Shown: in pieces, positions 5,572-13,419 of the stretch | Position numbering within the stretch: position 1 is the stretch's first letter | How the letters are laid out: each line of letters starts with the position of its first letter | Source of the DNA: JBDKLC01 sp964500215 | GTDB lineage: Bacteria; Patescibacteriota; Minisyncoccia; Phycocordibacterales; CAIZLB01 | DNA: 20,554 bases | Direction of reading: 5' to 3' | Assembly: GCA_964500215.1 (NCBI GenBank) | Contig: CAZCNA010000011.1 | Coordinates: 1 to 20,554, forward strand | Notes under the pieces: generated by a model | What the model was told of the DNA's origin: nothing | Databases searched by the model: none | What the model saw: only the letters and a program-made list of their open reading frames with translations | Program-made: the position numbers and the translations under genes

Positions 5572-7152
5572 ATGATTAAAAAATTCATTCACAAATACAC
5601 AATTTACCTAAAAAAACCACTTGTTTTTGTTCCTTTAGCCCTTCTCATCATTGGAGGTGTGGCTTTGGCTGTCTCTGGCGGCGGAAGTGCATCGAATACA
5701 AGTATTGTCACAGTTACACCCAAGGAATTTGTACAGGATGTTGCCGTGACTGGTAAAGTTGTTTCTGCTGAAGACGTCGCACTTGGATTCGATGCATCTG
5801 GACGCGTTGCCAAAGTAAATGTAAAAGTCGGTGATGTTGTCACACAAGGACAAGTGCTCGCGTACATTGCAAACGGTGACTATGCTGCCTCTGTAGCACA
5901 GCGTCAGGCCATCGTGGCTTCAGAACGTGCACGATTGGATGAAGTGCAGATTGGATCACGACCAGAAGATCTCGCATTGGCACAGTCAGATGTTGATAGT
6001 GCACAGCTTGCAATTGATCAGTCAAAACGAAATCTCGTTGACTCAATCAAGGATGCATATGCAAAGTCTGATGATGCCCTTCGAACAAAGATTGACCAGT
6101 TATATCGAAATCCTCAGACAGAGACACCAGAAATTACACCTTTTAGTGCGAATTCCGTACCGTATGTACATCCAGCGACAGTAAACAGTCAGCGAATTGA
6201 TATTGGAAAGACATTGAATAGTTGGGCAGTTTCTGTTCGACGTCTGACAACAGACACCTATTCACCAACATACCTCACTGAAGCAAAGACAAATGTGAAC
6301 AAGATGCGAGAATTATTGGATAACCTTTCTATTGTTGTTTCAAATTTCGATACAGGCCAGGGTCCATCAGCAGCAACTGTTGAGCGATACAAAACAGATA
6401 TATATCAAGCACGTACAAATATTAGTGCTGCTGCAGCTTCACTCACTGCGGCTGAACAGGCTTATACTGCAAATACATCTTCATTGAAACGAGCTCAAGA
6501 ACAACTTGCGCTCAAAAAAGCGGGTTCAACGCAGCAGCAGATTGATGCACAAGCAGCTCAACTTCGAAGTGCCCAAGCACAGCTTCAGAGTGCTCAGGCA
6601 TTGTATGCAAAAACACTTATTACTTCACCGATTAACGGTATCGTATCAAAGGTAGATGTGATGGCCGGTGAAATTGCATCACCAAGTACACCTGTTATTT
6701 CTCTCATTAGTGCTGCAAATTATGAAGTTGAAAGTTATATTTCTGAAACAGACATCGCCAAAATTCACGTAGGTCAGACAGTACAAATTACACTTGATGC
6801 ATACGGAAAGACAAATATATTCCCAGCGACCGTGACATCTGTTGATCCTGCTGAGACAGTCTTTGAGGGCGTATCTACATACAAAGCAAAATTCCAGTTT
6901 CTGCAAAATGATGAACGAATTAAATCAGGTATGACTGCAAATCTCACTATTCAGACAGACAAACGAGACGGTGTGATTGTTATTCCTCAACAAGCAATCT
7001 ATCTCAAAAATGGCGAGAAAATGGTGAAGGTCCGAATCGGTTCTCGAGATGAAGAACGAGTGGTGCAGACTGGAAGTATAAATAACGAAGGAGAAATTGA
7101 GATCAAGTCAGGTCTCTCATCTGGTGACCAGATTATAGTATCCACAAAATAA
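5572..7152 (+). CDS. HlyD/MacA-type membrane-fusion adaptor of an ABC exporter
   Basis: A 526-residue protein. An N-terminal membrane anchor (about 16-34) is followed by the first half of a biotinyl-lipoyl domain (GFDASGRVAKVNVKVGDVV), a long Ala/Gln-rich helical region (about 105-350) that should form coiled-coil hairpins, the second lipoyl half (TLITSPINGIVSKVDVMAGE), then beta-barrel and membrane-proximal domains. This order is that of MacA and HlyD adaptors. The helical part is longer than in MacA of E. coli. In a single-membrane cell it cannot dock to TolC and more likely works like YknX of Bacillus, helping the permease pass substrate. An in-frame GTG at 5536 is rejected as start because it overlaps the promoter. 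The permease gene starts three bases after its stop, so the genes form one operon. Confidence 0.9.
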   Translation: MIKKFIHKYTIYLKKPLVFVPLALLIIGGVALAVSGGGSASNTSIVTVTPKEFVQDVAVTGKVVSAEDVALGFDASGRVAKVNVKVGDVVTQGQVLAYIANGDYAASVAQRQAIVASERARLDEVQIGSRPEDLALAQSDVDSAQLAIDQSKRNLVDSIKDAYAKSDDALRTKIDQLYRNPQTETPEITPFSANSVPYVHPATVNSQRIDIGKTLNSWAVSVRRLTTDTYSPTYLTEAKTNVNKMRELLDNLSIVVSNFDTGQGPSAATVERYKTDIYQARTNISAAAASLTAAEQAYTANTSSLKRAQEQLALKKAGSTQQQIDAQAAQLRSAQAQLQSAQALYAKTLITSPINGIVSKVDVMAGEIASPSTPVISLISAANYEVESYISETDIAKIHVGQTVQITLDAYGKTNIFPATVTSVDPAETVFEGVSTYKAKFQFLQNDERIKSGMTANLTIQTDKRDGVIVIPQQAIYLKNGEKMVKVRIGSRDEERVVQTGSINNEGEIEIKSGLSSGDQIIVSTK

Positions 7153-7155
7153 CGT

Positions 7156-8415
7156 ATGAAGAACATTGCGTTTCGAGTAGGATTTTTTCTTGCCATTCGG
7201 CAAATCAAACGAGCAAGTCTATGGACAACAGGTCTCATCATTTTGGTGATGGCGCTTACATTCCTCAACCTTGTGGTTGTTAATGGTGTACTCGTAGGTC
7301 TCATCCAAGGCGCAATTGAAGCAAACAAGGAGCATTATATCGGTGAAGTGATTGTTACAAGTCTCAAGCAAAAAAACTTTATTGAAAATAGTCAGACAAT
7401 TTTTGATATCGCAAAAAGTTTGAAAGGGGTAGAAGCCGTTTCAGGTAGATATTTGGGAAGTGCCAAAATTAATGCTGATTATCGACGAAAACTTCGAAAC
7501 GACGAAGTGCCAAATGCTGCTGGTACAACACTTGTGGGTATTAATCCCTCAGATGAGGATGAAGTAACAGGACTCTCAAAGTTCGTGATTGAAGGAACAT
7601 ATCTCAATGAAGGCGATCCAGATGGCGTGATGATTGGTGCGAACTTATTGTATCGATTTACGCCAATTGATTCGAGTGCCTTTCAGTCACTCCGAGGCGT
7701 ATATGTTGGTGATAAACTCAAATTGACTGTCGGCAAAAATGCAAAAGAAGTTGTAGTACGAGGAATCATTAAATCGAAAGTAGATGAAAATGATTTCCGC
7801 GTGTTCATGGTGGATAATGAGGCACGAAAGCTGCTCGGACGAACGGACAATAACCTGAATGAAATTAGTATTCGAATGGTTCCAAATGCATCAGCCGATC
7901 AGGTGATGGCTGCAAAACAAGTATTCCTCACAAATGGTCTGGATGAAGGTGCTGTAATCCAGACATACGAAGAGGCACTTCCAAAATTCGTCAAGGATAT
8001 GAAGGATATGTTTGCGCTCCTCGGAAATATGATTGGAAGTATTGGTCTTGCTGTAGCATCTATCACTATTTTCATCGTTATCTTCGTAAACACACTCACC
8101 CGACGAAAATTTATCGGAATTTTGAAGGGGATTGGAATTGATTCAAGAGCGATTGAAATTTCCTATGTTCTTCAATCAATCTTTTATGCGATGGCTGGTG
8201 CCGTTGTGGGGCTTGTCATATTGTACGGATTCTTGAAGCCCCTCGTAGATGCTCACCCAATCAACTTCCCATTTAGTGATGGAAGAATTTATGCACCGCT
8301 TACAGGAACACTTATTCGAGCAGCTATTCTTCTCTTTACGACAGTTATTGCCGGATACATTCCCGCGCGAATGATTGTAAAGAAGAACACATTGGATTCA
8401 ATCCTTGGACGATAA
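7156..8415 (+). CDS. MacB/FtsX-type ABC transporter permease
   Basis: A 419-residue membrane protein with the four-segment layout of MacB-like permeases: one segment near the N-terminus (about 22-50), a large external MacB-core domain (about 55-275), then three segments (about 287-312, 333-357 and 383-405) forming the FtsX domain. The cytoplasmic loop after the second segment has TRRKFIGILKGIGID, the coupling-helix region typical of FtsX permeases. These transporters are mechanotransmitters: ATP hydrolysis moves the external domain rather than carrying substrate through a channel. Substrates include antibiotics, peptides and lipoproteins; this one cannot be predicted. The ATPase is a separate downstream gene, unlike E. 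coli MacB, in which ATPase and permease are fused. Confidence 0.92.
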   Translation: MKNIAFRVGFFLAIRQIKRASLWTTGLIILVMALTFLNLVVVNGVLVGLIQGAIEANKEHYIGEVIVTSLKQKNFIENSQTIFDIAKSLKGVEAVSGRYLGSAKINADYRRKLRNDEVPNAAGTTLVGINPSDEDEVTGLSKFVIEGTYLNEGDPDGVMIGANLLYRFTPIDSSAFQSLRGVYVGDKLKLTVGKNAKEVVVRGIIKSKVDENDFRVFMVDNEARKLLGRTDNNLNEISIRMVPNASADQVMAAKQVFLTNGLDEGAVIQTYEEALPKFVKDMKDMFALLGNMIGSIGLAVASITIFIVIFVNTLTRRKFIGILKGIGIDSRAIEISYVLQSIFYAMAGAVVGLVILYGFLKPLVDAHPINFPFSDGRIYAPLTGTLIRAAILLFTTVIAGYIPARMIVKKNTLDSILGR

Positions 8416-8427
8416 CCATATACACAT

Positions 8428-9117
8428 ATGTCAATAATGATCGAAACAAAAAAACTTATAAAAAGTTTCAAAAACGGAGAAGGGATTACTACTATTCTAA
8501 AAGGAGTTGATTTGGAAATTAAGAAAGGAGAGTTCGTAGCTATTATGGGGCGATCTGGTGCTGGAAAAAGTACATTGATGTATCAGATTAGTCTTTTGGA
8601 TAACCCTACATCAGGACAAATTATTATTGATGGTGTTCATGTGAATAAATTGACACCTGAGGAGCAGACAACATTCCGTCTCAAAAAATTGGGATATGTG
8701 TTTCAGGATTATGCGCTTCTTCCTGACCTTACTGCAAAAGAAAATGTAGCCGTGCCGCTCATCATGCAAAATATGAGTACGACTAAAGCATACAAAATTG
8801 CAGCTGACGCCCTCAGTCGTGTAGGGATGGGACATCGGTTGGACAACTTGCCAGCACAGCTTTCCGGAGGTGAACAACAGCGAGTGAGTGTTGCTCGTGC
8901 TATTGCGCATGAACCAACAATTTTGTTTGCGGATGAGCCGACGGCCAACCTCGATAGTGAATCGTCTGCACGAGTGATGGAGATATTCAAAGAGTTACAT
9001 GATCAAGGACAGACACTGGTGATGGTGACGCACGAACCAGAATACGGTAAAATTGCTGACCGTGTTATTCAGCTTCAAGATGGACTTATCATTGGAGAAA
9101 AAGAAATCGTTCACTAA
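8428..9117 (+). CDS. ATP-binding subunit of the MacAB-like exporter
   Basis: A 229-residue ABC ATPase of the LolD/MacB class. Walker A is GRSGAGKST (41-49), the Q-loop glutamine is Q93 in YVFQDY, the signature is LSGGE (145-149), Walker B ends in D169 with catalytic E170, and the H-loop histidine is H202 in VTHEP; all are intact. It starts 12 bases after the permease stop and should dimerise to drive it. A second ATG at 8437 is an alternative start three codons further in. There is no Shine-Dalgarno, so translation may depend on coupling. The gene ends three bases from the stop of the convergent nucleotidyltransferase, with no terminator between. Confidence 0.95.
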   Translation: MSIMIETKKLIKSFKNGEGITTILKGVDLEIKKGEFVAIMGRSGAGKSTLMYQISLLDNPTSGQIIIDGVHVNKLTPEEQTTFRLKKLGYVFQDYALLPDLTAKENVAVPLIMQNMSTTKAYKIAADALSRVGMGHRLDNLPAQLSGGEQQRVSVARAIAHEPTILFADEPTANLDSESSARVMEIFKELHDQGQTLVMVTHEPEYGKIADRVIQLQDGLIIGEKEIVH

Positions 9118-9120
9118 TGA

Positions 9121-9813
9121 TTAGAGAAACAGCGCGTTCGCTTCATCCAAATCTTTGAAATTATTTATCGGCTGCCATGCTGTGGTAACAACTGCGTGAA
9201 GTGGATAGGTATCAGTGTGGGCAATCGCAGTTTGGGGAAGACCATATTCACCGCCCTCAATACCCTTTGGTTCAAAAGAAAATATTCGATCATCGAATAC
9301 ATACACGCCGGTGGCAATATAGGTGCCATCGGCCTTTTCTATATCTGTTTGAGGACGGAATCGTCGCATGATGCCGTCTTTGTCAGGAATAGATGCATAA
9401 TATGCCGGCATGACACGTTTCTGAATGCCAAATGCGAGTGGGTATTCTAGAAATGGTGTAAGCTCCGATTTTGTATGAAGATCATCGCCACCGAGCACGA
9501 GAAATCGTTCGCCTTGTGCGATCTGATCTTTGATTGAAAAGAGAGATCCATACGTACCGAGCATTGCACCTTGTGAAATAGTTCTCACAATTGGTCTATA
9601 TGCGTGCGCAGCTACTTTTTCAGCAATATGCGAAATAATTTTCTCTTCGAGATATTTTGTGATGACAATTACTTCATCAATAGCGTCGGGAAGTTCTTGA
9701 ATAATACGATCGAGAATGGGGATGCCACCAACGGGAAGCAGAGGTTTAGGAAGTGTGTCGGTGAGGGGCTGAAGTCTGCTGCCTTTGCCTCCGGCTAAAA
9801 TGATGGCTTTCAT
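9121..9813 (-). CDS. NDP-sugar nucleotidyltransferase
   Basis: A 230-residue GT-A-fold enzyme joining a sugar 1-phosphate to a nucleotide with release of pyrophosphate. The N-terminal signature LAGGKGSRLQPLT (6-18) and PKPLLPVGG (22-30) form the nucleotide-binding loop; LGGDDLH supplies the metal-binding aspartate region; TGVYVF and the EGGEYGLPQ segment fit the sugar-binding half. The family includes RmlA, GalU, GlmU-N and mannose-1-phosphate guanylyltransferases; at 230 residues, with no left-handed beta-helix, it resembles short MurU or HddD-like enzymes. Neither sugar nor nucleotide can be set from sequence. It probably supplies cell-surface glycan. It has its own leaderless-type promoter just after the NUDIX terminator. 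Confidence 0.9.
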   Translation of the reverse strand: MKAIILAGGKGSRLQPLTDTLPKPLLPVGGIPILDRIIQELPDAIDEVIVITKYLEEKIISHIAEKVAAHAYRPIVRTISQGAMLGTYGSLFSIKDQIAQGERFLVLGGDDLHTKSELTPFLEYPLAFGIQKRVMPAYYASIPDKDGIMRRFRPQTDIEKADGTYIATGVYVFDDRIFSFEPKGIEGGEYGLPQTAIAHTDTYPLHAVVTTAWQPINNFKDLDEANALFL

Positions 9814-9822
9814 GTGCTGTTT

Positions 9823-9828
9823 ATTATA
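9823..9828 (-). promoter_or_regulatory. -10 box of the nucleotidyltransferase gene
   Basis: On the minus strand a consensus TATAAT ends nine bases before the ATG at 9813, predicting a leader of about three bases. The upstream T-rich stretch has only a weak -35 match. Confidence 0.6.
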
Positions 9829-9854
9829 TAAAAAATGAAAATATATGAAAGGGA

Positions 9855-9884
9855 AAAGGGGGAAGCCTTGCGGCTTCCCCCTTT
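9855..9884 (-). terminator. Terminator of the NUDIX gene
   Basis: A perfect 13-bp stem (9855-9867 with 9872-9884) with, on the minus strand, a GCAA tetraloop and the tail CCTTTTCCC. It begins about 25 bases after the NUDIX stop and separates it from the nucleotidyltransferase promoter. Confidence 0.85.
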
Positions 9885-9908
9885 GTATCCTGATTTCTCA
9901 CCACCGAG

Positions 9909-10463
9909 TTAGACCTGAATGGTCTTCCCGGCAAGTACGAACGTAACGCGGTCCGACAGGCGCGCCGAGATATACTGCGGCTGGTTGCCTGCACGTTTCC
10001 GGTTCAGATGGTGTCCGATCATTCTCAAGTAGCTCGAGAACGGAGCAAACTGGCCTGCCTCGACGGCATTCAGAATGTCTGCTTCAGACATGAACAGTAC
10101 CTGTGTTGCTTCTTCTCCGGGTTTCATACCAGAGGCATCATAGGTATTTGTTTGGAAGAGCAGCACCTGTCCGAACAAGGGCCGACCACTTGCATCTTGG
10201 GTGTGAGGAATGGTTTGGACGAACGCACCGACGAAGCCGTAGTGTTGCCGACTCGCGAAGATATTGCATTCTTCCATCGTTTCCCGTTCACCCGCTTCAT
10301 CCGCGAGCTCGCGCTCACGAAGTTCTACGCCGCCACCTGGCAGTTCATACTTTCCGCGAAGAGACATCACAAGGCAGATTTTGCCTTCGGCATCTTCGAT
10401 GATGAGATTAGACCCGTTGATATACTCAGGAAGGGTATATTCGGGGTGTGCACTTTGCGTCAT
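9909..10463 (-). CDS. NUDIX-family hydrolase, probably acquired by transfer
   Basis: A 184-residue protein with a NUDIX fold. The box region runs from GGG (43-45) to RETMEE (60-65), where R60, E61, E64 and E65 match the REUxEE core. The box is imperfect: two extra residues appear before R60 and the usual glycine after EE is replaced by N67. NUDIX enzymes split nucleoside diphosphates linked to another group, often to clear damaged nucleotides; the substrate is unknown. The start at 10463 is set by a perfect Shine-Dalgarno eight bases upstream; a longer frame from 10514 would place that site inside the gene. The gene is clearly GC-richer than its neighbours, and its 11 arginine codons include no CGA, the codon favoured elsewhere. 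This points to recent acquisition. It diverges from lepA. Confidence 0.85.
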   Translation of the reverse strand: MTQSAHPEYTLPEYINGSNLIIEDAEGKICLVMSLRGKYELPGGGVELRERELADEAGERETMEECNIFASRQHYGFVGAFVQTIPHTQDASGRPLFGQVLLFQTNTYDASGMKPGEEATQVLFMSEADILNAVEAGQFAPFSSYLRMIGHHLNRKRAGNQPQYISARLSDRVTFVLAGKTIQV

Positions 10464-10471
10464 TTGTTGTG

Positions 10472-10478
10472 ACCTCCT
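10472..10478 (-). promoter_or_regulatory. Consensus Shine-Dalgarno of the NUDIX gene
   Basis: On the minus strand AGGAGGT stands eight bases before the ATG at 10463. It is the only strong ribosome binding site I found in front of a gene in this window, and it fixes the start of the NUDIX protein. Confidence 0.85.
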
Positions 10479-10577
10479 GGAGTATAGGGTAGCGAAGTTC
10501 TTTGCAAAAAGCAAAAAAATATAAAATATGATGAAAATTTCAAAAAATGCTGAAGTGAGGCAAAAAAGAGGATTTTG

Positions 10578-10586
10578 TGGTATATT
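10578..10586 (+). promoter_or_regulatory. Extended -10 promoter of lepA
   Basis: TGGTATATT predicts a start near 10593 and a leader of about 27 bases to the ATG at 10620. The -35 region is weak. Confidence 0.5.
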
Positions 10587-10596
10587 CCTTACACAA

Positions 10597-10608
10597 CGTC
10601 TTCGGACG
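10597..10608 (+). promoter_or_regulatory. UUCG-tetraloop hairpin in the lepA leader
   Basis: CGTC-TTCG-GACG forms a small stem closed by a C(UUCG)G tetraloop, a very stable RNA loop, at the expected 5' end of the mRNA. It may protect the transcript or keep the start codon region open; its role is inferred. Confidence 0.45.
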
Positions 10609-10619
10609 AAGCAATATCT

Positions 10620-12425
10620 ATGTTAAATCATATACGTAACTTCAGTATTATCGCGCACATCGACCACGGCAAGTCTACGCTTGCTGATCGTATGCTTGAA
10701 ATCACGCATACAATCGAAACCCGCAAAATGATGAACCAAGTGCTCGACAGCATGGAACTTGAGCGTGAAAAAGGCATCACCATCAAGATGCGACCAGTGC
10801 AGATGAAGTACAACATGCCAGACGGAGGTCAGTACCAGTTGAACCTCATCGATACCCCGGGACACATCGATTTCTCTTATGAGGTGTCCCGGGCCCTAAA
10901 GGCCGTGGAAGGCTCTATTTTGCTCGTAGACGCTACCCAAGGAGTGCAGGCGCAGACATTGACCACCCTCAGAATGGCCAAGGAATCAGGCCTTACAATC
11001 ATCCCCGTACTCAGCAAAGTAGACTCGCCAATTGCACGTATAAAAGAGGTAAAAGAAGAAGTATCAAAACTTCTCGATTGTGATGAAGCCGATATTATCG
11101 AAACTTCAGGAAAGACAGGCGAAGGGGTTGAACATCTTCTCCAAGAAATAGTACGACGAGTACCACCACCTCACGAAGAGATAATAGACTCAGGAAGTTT
11201 CAGAGCACTTGTATTCGATTTTCAATATTCAAACCACAAAGGCGTTATCGTATATGTGCGTGTGATGGAAGGTTCTGTTACAAAAGCATCTGAACTTTTG
11301 TTCAAAATTGCAGATGAACGATTCCACGCGCTCGAAGTGGGTATTTTTACGCCAGACGAAGAGGCTTGTGATGAACTCAAAGCCGGACAGATTGGTTATA
11401 TCGTGACTGGAATCAAACAACCAGGTATTGCATCTGTCGGAGATACGATTACATTATTCAAAAAACCGCTTCCAGAATTGTACGGATACATGAGTCCAAG
11501 TCCTGTAGTGTGGGCTTCTGTCTATCCAGAAGATGCAGATGATTTTGATTTGCTCAAACAGGCACTCGGCCGCCTTCGATTGTCAGATTCTGCATTTTCT
11601 TTTGAGGAAGAGTCATCAGGGTCTCTCGGCCGAGGCTTCCGATGTGGATTTTTGGGTCTCCTTCACCTCGAAATTATTACAGAGCGATTGAAACGAGAAT
11701 TCAAACTTGACCTTGTCATTGCAACACCGAGTATCACATACGAAGTTGTGCTCAAAAGTGGCAAAACAGTCACTGTGTATTCACCATCACTTTTTCCAGA
11801 CGATGGATTGGTAGAAAGTGTTCGCGAACCCTGGGTGACCGTACAGATTATTGCGCCTCAGGCATATACAAGTTCCATTTACCCAATGCTCTACGATCAT
11901 GAAGGGGAATTGAGCGACACTATCACGTTTGGAGATGGCCGTGTGCAGATGACTATTCACATGCCTCTTCGAGAACTTATGCGAAACTTTTTTGATGAAC
12001 TCAAGAGTATTTCTTCAGGATATGCATCACTTTCATATGAATTTGAATCAATGCGCGACGCGGAGGTAACACGAATGGATATTTTGGTGGCGGACGAACC
12101 CGTAGAAGCATTCACCCGTGTTGTTGCACAGCGACGACTCGACGAAGAAGCCAACAAAGCTGTTGACCGTCTTTTCAATGTTCTTCCACGACAAATGTTC
12201 GTCACAAAGATTCAAGGAAAAGCCAATGGACGAATTATTGCCTCACGAACACTTTCAGCCCTCAAGAAAGATGTAACTCAGCACATGTACGGAGGTGACA
12301 TCACCCGAAAAATGAAACTTCGAGAAAAGCAAAAAGAAGGTAAAAAGAAAATGAAGGAACGAGGCCGCGGAAGTGTAAACATTCCACACGAAGTATTCCT
12401 CAAAATGATGAAGACAGGAGAATAG
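10620..12425 (+). CDS. lepA: Elongation factor 4 (LepA)
   Basis: A 601-residue translational GTPase of full family length. G1 is AHIDHGKST (12-20), G3 is DTPGH (78-82), and the LepA-specific C-terminal domain includes KSGKTVTVYSPSLFPD and the basic end KEGKKKMKERGRG. LepA acts on stalled or mispositioned ribosomes and in initiation and biogenesis. The start at 10620 begins the conserved MLNHIRNFSIIAHIDHGKS; an in-frame TTG at 10575 lies in the promoter. Two oddities: the G4 motif reads SKVD (132-135) where NKxD is expected, a single-base difference (AGC versus AAC), and the first 140 codons use mixed arginine codons whereas the rest uses mostly CGA. The gene is otherwise intact. Confidence 0.96.
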   Translation: MLNHIRNFSIIAHIDHGKSTLADRMLEITHTIETRKMMNQVLDSMELEREKGITIKMRPVQMKYNMPDGGQYQLNLIDTPGHIDFSYEVSRALKAVEGSILLVDATQGVQAQTLTTLRMAKESGLTIIPVLSKVDSPIARIKEVKEEVSKLLDCDEADIIETSGKTGEGVEHLLQEIVRRVPPPHEEIIDSGSFRALVFDFQYSNHKGVIVYVRVMEGSVTKASELLFKIADERFHALEVGIFTPDEEACDELKAGQIGYIVTGIKQPGIASVGDTITLFKKPLPELYGYMSPSPVVWASVYPEDADDFDLLKQALGRLRLSDSAFSFEEESSGSLGRGFRCGFLGLLHLEIITERLKREFKLDLVIATPSITYEVVLKSGKTVTVYSPSLFPDDGLVESVREPWVTVQIIAPQAYTSSIYPMLYDHEGELSDTITFGDGRVQMTIHMPLRELMRNFFDELKSISSGYASLSYEFESMRDAEVTRMDILVADEPVEAFTRVVAQRRLDEEANKAVDRLFNVLPRQMFVTKIQGKANGRIIASRTLSALKKDVTQHMYGGDITRKMKLREKQKEGKKKMKERGRGSVNIPHEVFLKMMKTGE

Positions 12426-12452
12426 GTGAACCAATAGCCTCAAAGTGAGAGA

Positions 12453-12563
12453 CTACGAGAAAAAAGCAGGAACAGAGAGCAATATCATTGATACGATAAT
12501 CAAGACACAGACAGCTCCCCAGAGGAACTTTAGTTTTTTTTGATTTTTTGGATCGAAGAGCAT
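12453..12563 (-). CDS. Small single-span membrane protein, 36 residues
   Basis: An ATG-to-TAG frame of 36 codons. The peptide starts MLFDPKNQKKLKF, a charged and basic segment, then has one hydrophobic helix (about residues 14-34) with GAVCVLIIVSMILL, and ends VPAFFS. The charge pattern predicts the N-terminus in the cytoplasm. I recall similar short DPK...KK...W...IIVSM membrane peptides in Parcubacteria genomes, but cannot verify this here. It converges on lepA (28 bases between stops) and diverges from the DivIC-like gene. Four ACC repeats stand directly before its ATG; there is no Shine-Dalgarno. Function unknown. The clean hydrophobic profile and start make a chance frame unlikely, but conservation must be tested. 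Confidence 0.6.
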   Translation of the reverse strand: MLFDPKNQKKLKFLWGAVCVLIIVSMILLSVPAFFS

Positions 12564-12574
12564 GGTGGTGGTGG

Positions 12575-12604
12575 TTTACCTATTTAATAAGATACGTATA
12601 TAAT
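12575..12604 (+). promoter_or_regulatory. Promoter of the DivIC/FtsB-like gene, leaderless
   Basis: TTTACC (12575-12580), an 18-base spacer and a consensus TATAAT (12599-12604). The -10 box ends eight bases before the ATG at 12613, so the leader is zero to two bases. Confidence 0.65.
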
Positions 12605-12612
12605 AGCAGTAC

Positions 12613-13014
12613 ATGCGGGAATTTCAAGAAAAACACGATTTCAAGAGGCGATTATACTCTAAAACCTCACTCATTATACTTTTGCTTGTACTTATTCTCC
12701 TTGGTAAAGGCGTTATTAGTGTCTATGGAAAGGAAAAATCAAGTCGAAGAGAACTCGAACGCGTTCAACGCGATCAACAAGAGCTTCAGGGCAGATATGC
12801 AGGGCTCGAAGAACGAAATAATTGGCTCAAAACAGACGAAGGTATCGAAGCAGAAATCCGATCAAAATTTGATGTCGCAAAAAGAGGCGAAGGTGTAATT
12901 GTTGTTGTGGATAAAGCTCCAGCACAGCCAGCACCAGAGGACGCCGGTATCATACAAAAGATTTGGAACTCAGTAAAAAATGTTTTTAAAAAAGAGCCAA
13001 AAAGTGAGGAATAA
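12613..13014 (+). CDS. Septum formation initiator family protein (DivIC/FtsB-like)
   Basis: A 133-residue bitopic protein: basic N-terminus (KRRLY), one membrane segment (about 18-37), then a heptad-rich coiled coil (about 40-80: EKSSRRELERVQRDQQELQ), then the short globular motif IRSKFDVAKRGEGVIVVVD (about 92-110) characteristic of FtsB/DivIC, and a Pro- and Lys-rich tail. Such proteins link the early and late division machinery by pairing with FtsL and FtsQ/DivIB at the septum. No ftsL or ftsQ is present here. The asparagine- and leucine-bearing coiled coil and the length fit the family. DivIC versus FtsB cannot be told apart from sequence. It is followed by a 133-base gap with a separate promoter for the next gene. 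Confidence 0.8.
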   Translation: MREFQEKHDFKRRLYSKTSLIILLLVLILLGKGVISVYGKEKSSRRELERVQRDQQELQGRYAGLEERNNWLKTDEGIEAEIRSKFDVAKRGEGVIVVVDKAPAQPAPEDAGIIQKIWNSVKNVFKKEPKSEE

Positions 13015-13110
13015 AGGCACACTTTGACTGTAATAGTTTCAAAAAATGAACGTTAAAAGAGGGCGTGCGTGTTTGATTATTATACATGTATTTTTGAGGT
13101 CTTTATAGAC

Positions 13111-13139
13111 TTACGTTTATACATGAGACCGAGTATAAT
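13111..13139 (+). promoter_or_regulatory. Promoter of the glutaredoxin-like gene, leaderless
   Basis: TTACGT (13111-13116), a 17-base spacer and a consensus TATAAT (13134-13139) ending eight bases before the ATG at 13148. The -10 box sits inside GAGTA-TAAT-TACTC, an inverted repeat that could be an operator. Confidence 0.65.
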
Positions 13140-13147
13140 TACTCACT

Positions 13148-13384
13148 ATGAAAATCACAATTTACAGCACACCAACGTGTACATATTGCAATATGGCCAA
13201 GGAATTCTTTACTCAGAACAATCTTTCGTACGAGGAGTTCAATGTTGCTTCAGACCTCGAAAAACGAAAAGAAATGATTGAAAAGAGTGGCCAGCTTGGA
13301 GTACCTGTTATCGATGTTGATGGCAAAATATTCGTAGGCTTCGATAAGTCTATGATTGCTTCAAAGATCGGAGTTACAGCGTAG
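13148..13384 (+). CDS. Glutaredoxin-like (NrdH/Grx type) protein
   Basis: A 78-residue single-domain thioredoxin-fold protein. The redox motif is CTYC at 11-14 after the strand KITIYSTPT; the cis-proline loop is GVPVIDVDG (51-59), followed by the GFD segment. The size and layout are those of small bacterial glutaredoxins and NrdH-redoxins, which reduce disulfides, for example of ribonucleotide reductase, using glutathione or thioredoxin reductase. CPR cells often lack glutathione synthesis, so a thioredoxin-reductase route is more likely, but that is inference. No signal peptide, so cytoplasmic. The FKBP gene follows after 35 bases and may be co-transcribed. Confidence 0.9.
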   Translation: MKITIYSTPTCTYCNMAKEFFTQNNLSYEEFNVASDLEKRKEMIEKSGQLGVPVIDVDGKIFVGFDKSMIASKIGVTA

Positions 13385-13419
13385 ACGTTGCACATTACTA
13401 TTAATTGCAATCATTCTCT

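Noticed and set aside
10464..10514. Longer start for the NUDIX protein at 10514
   Set aside because: It would place the perfect Shine-Dalgarno inside the coding region; the ATG at 10463 has ideal spacing.
12564..12577. GGT repeats as a phase-variable tract
   Set aside because: Only four units, outside coding sequence; too short to be a convincing contingency locus.
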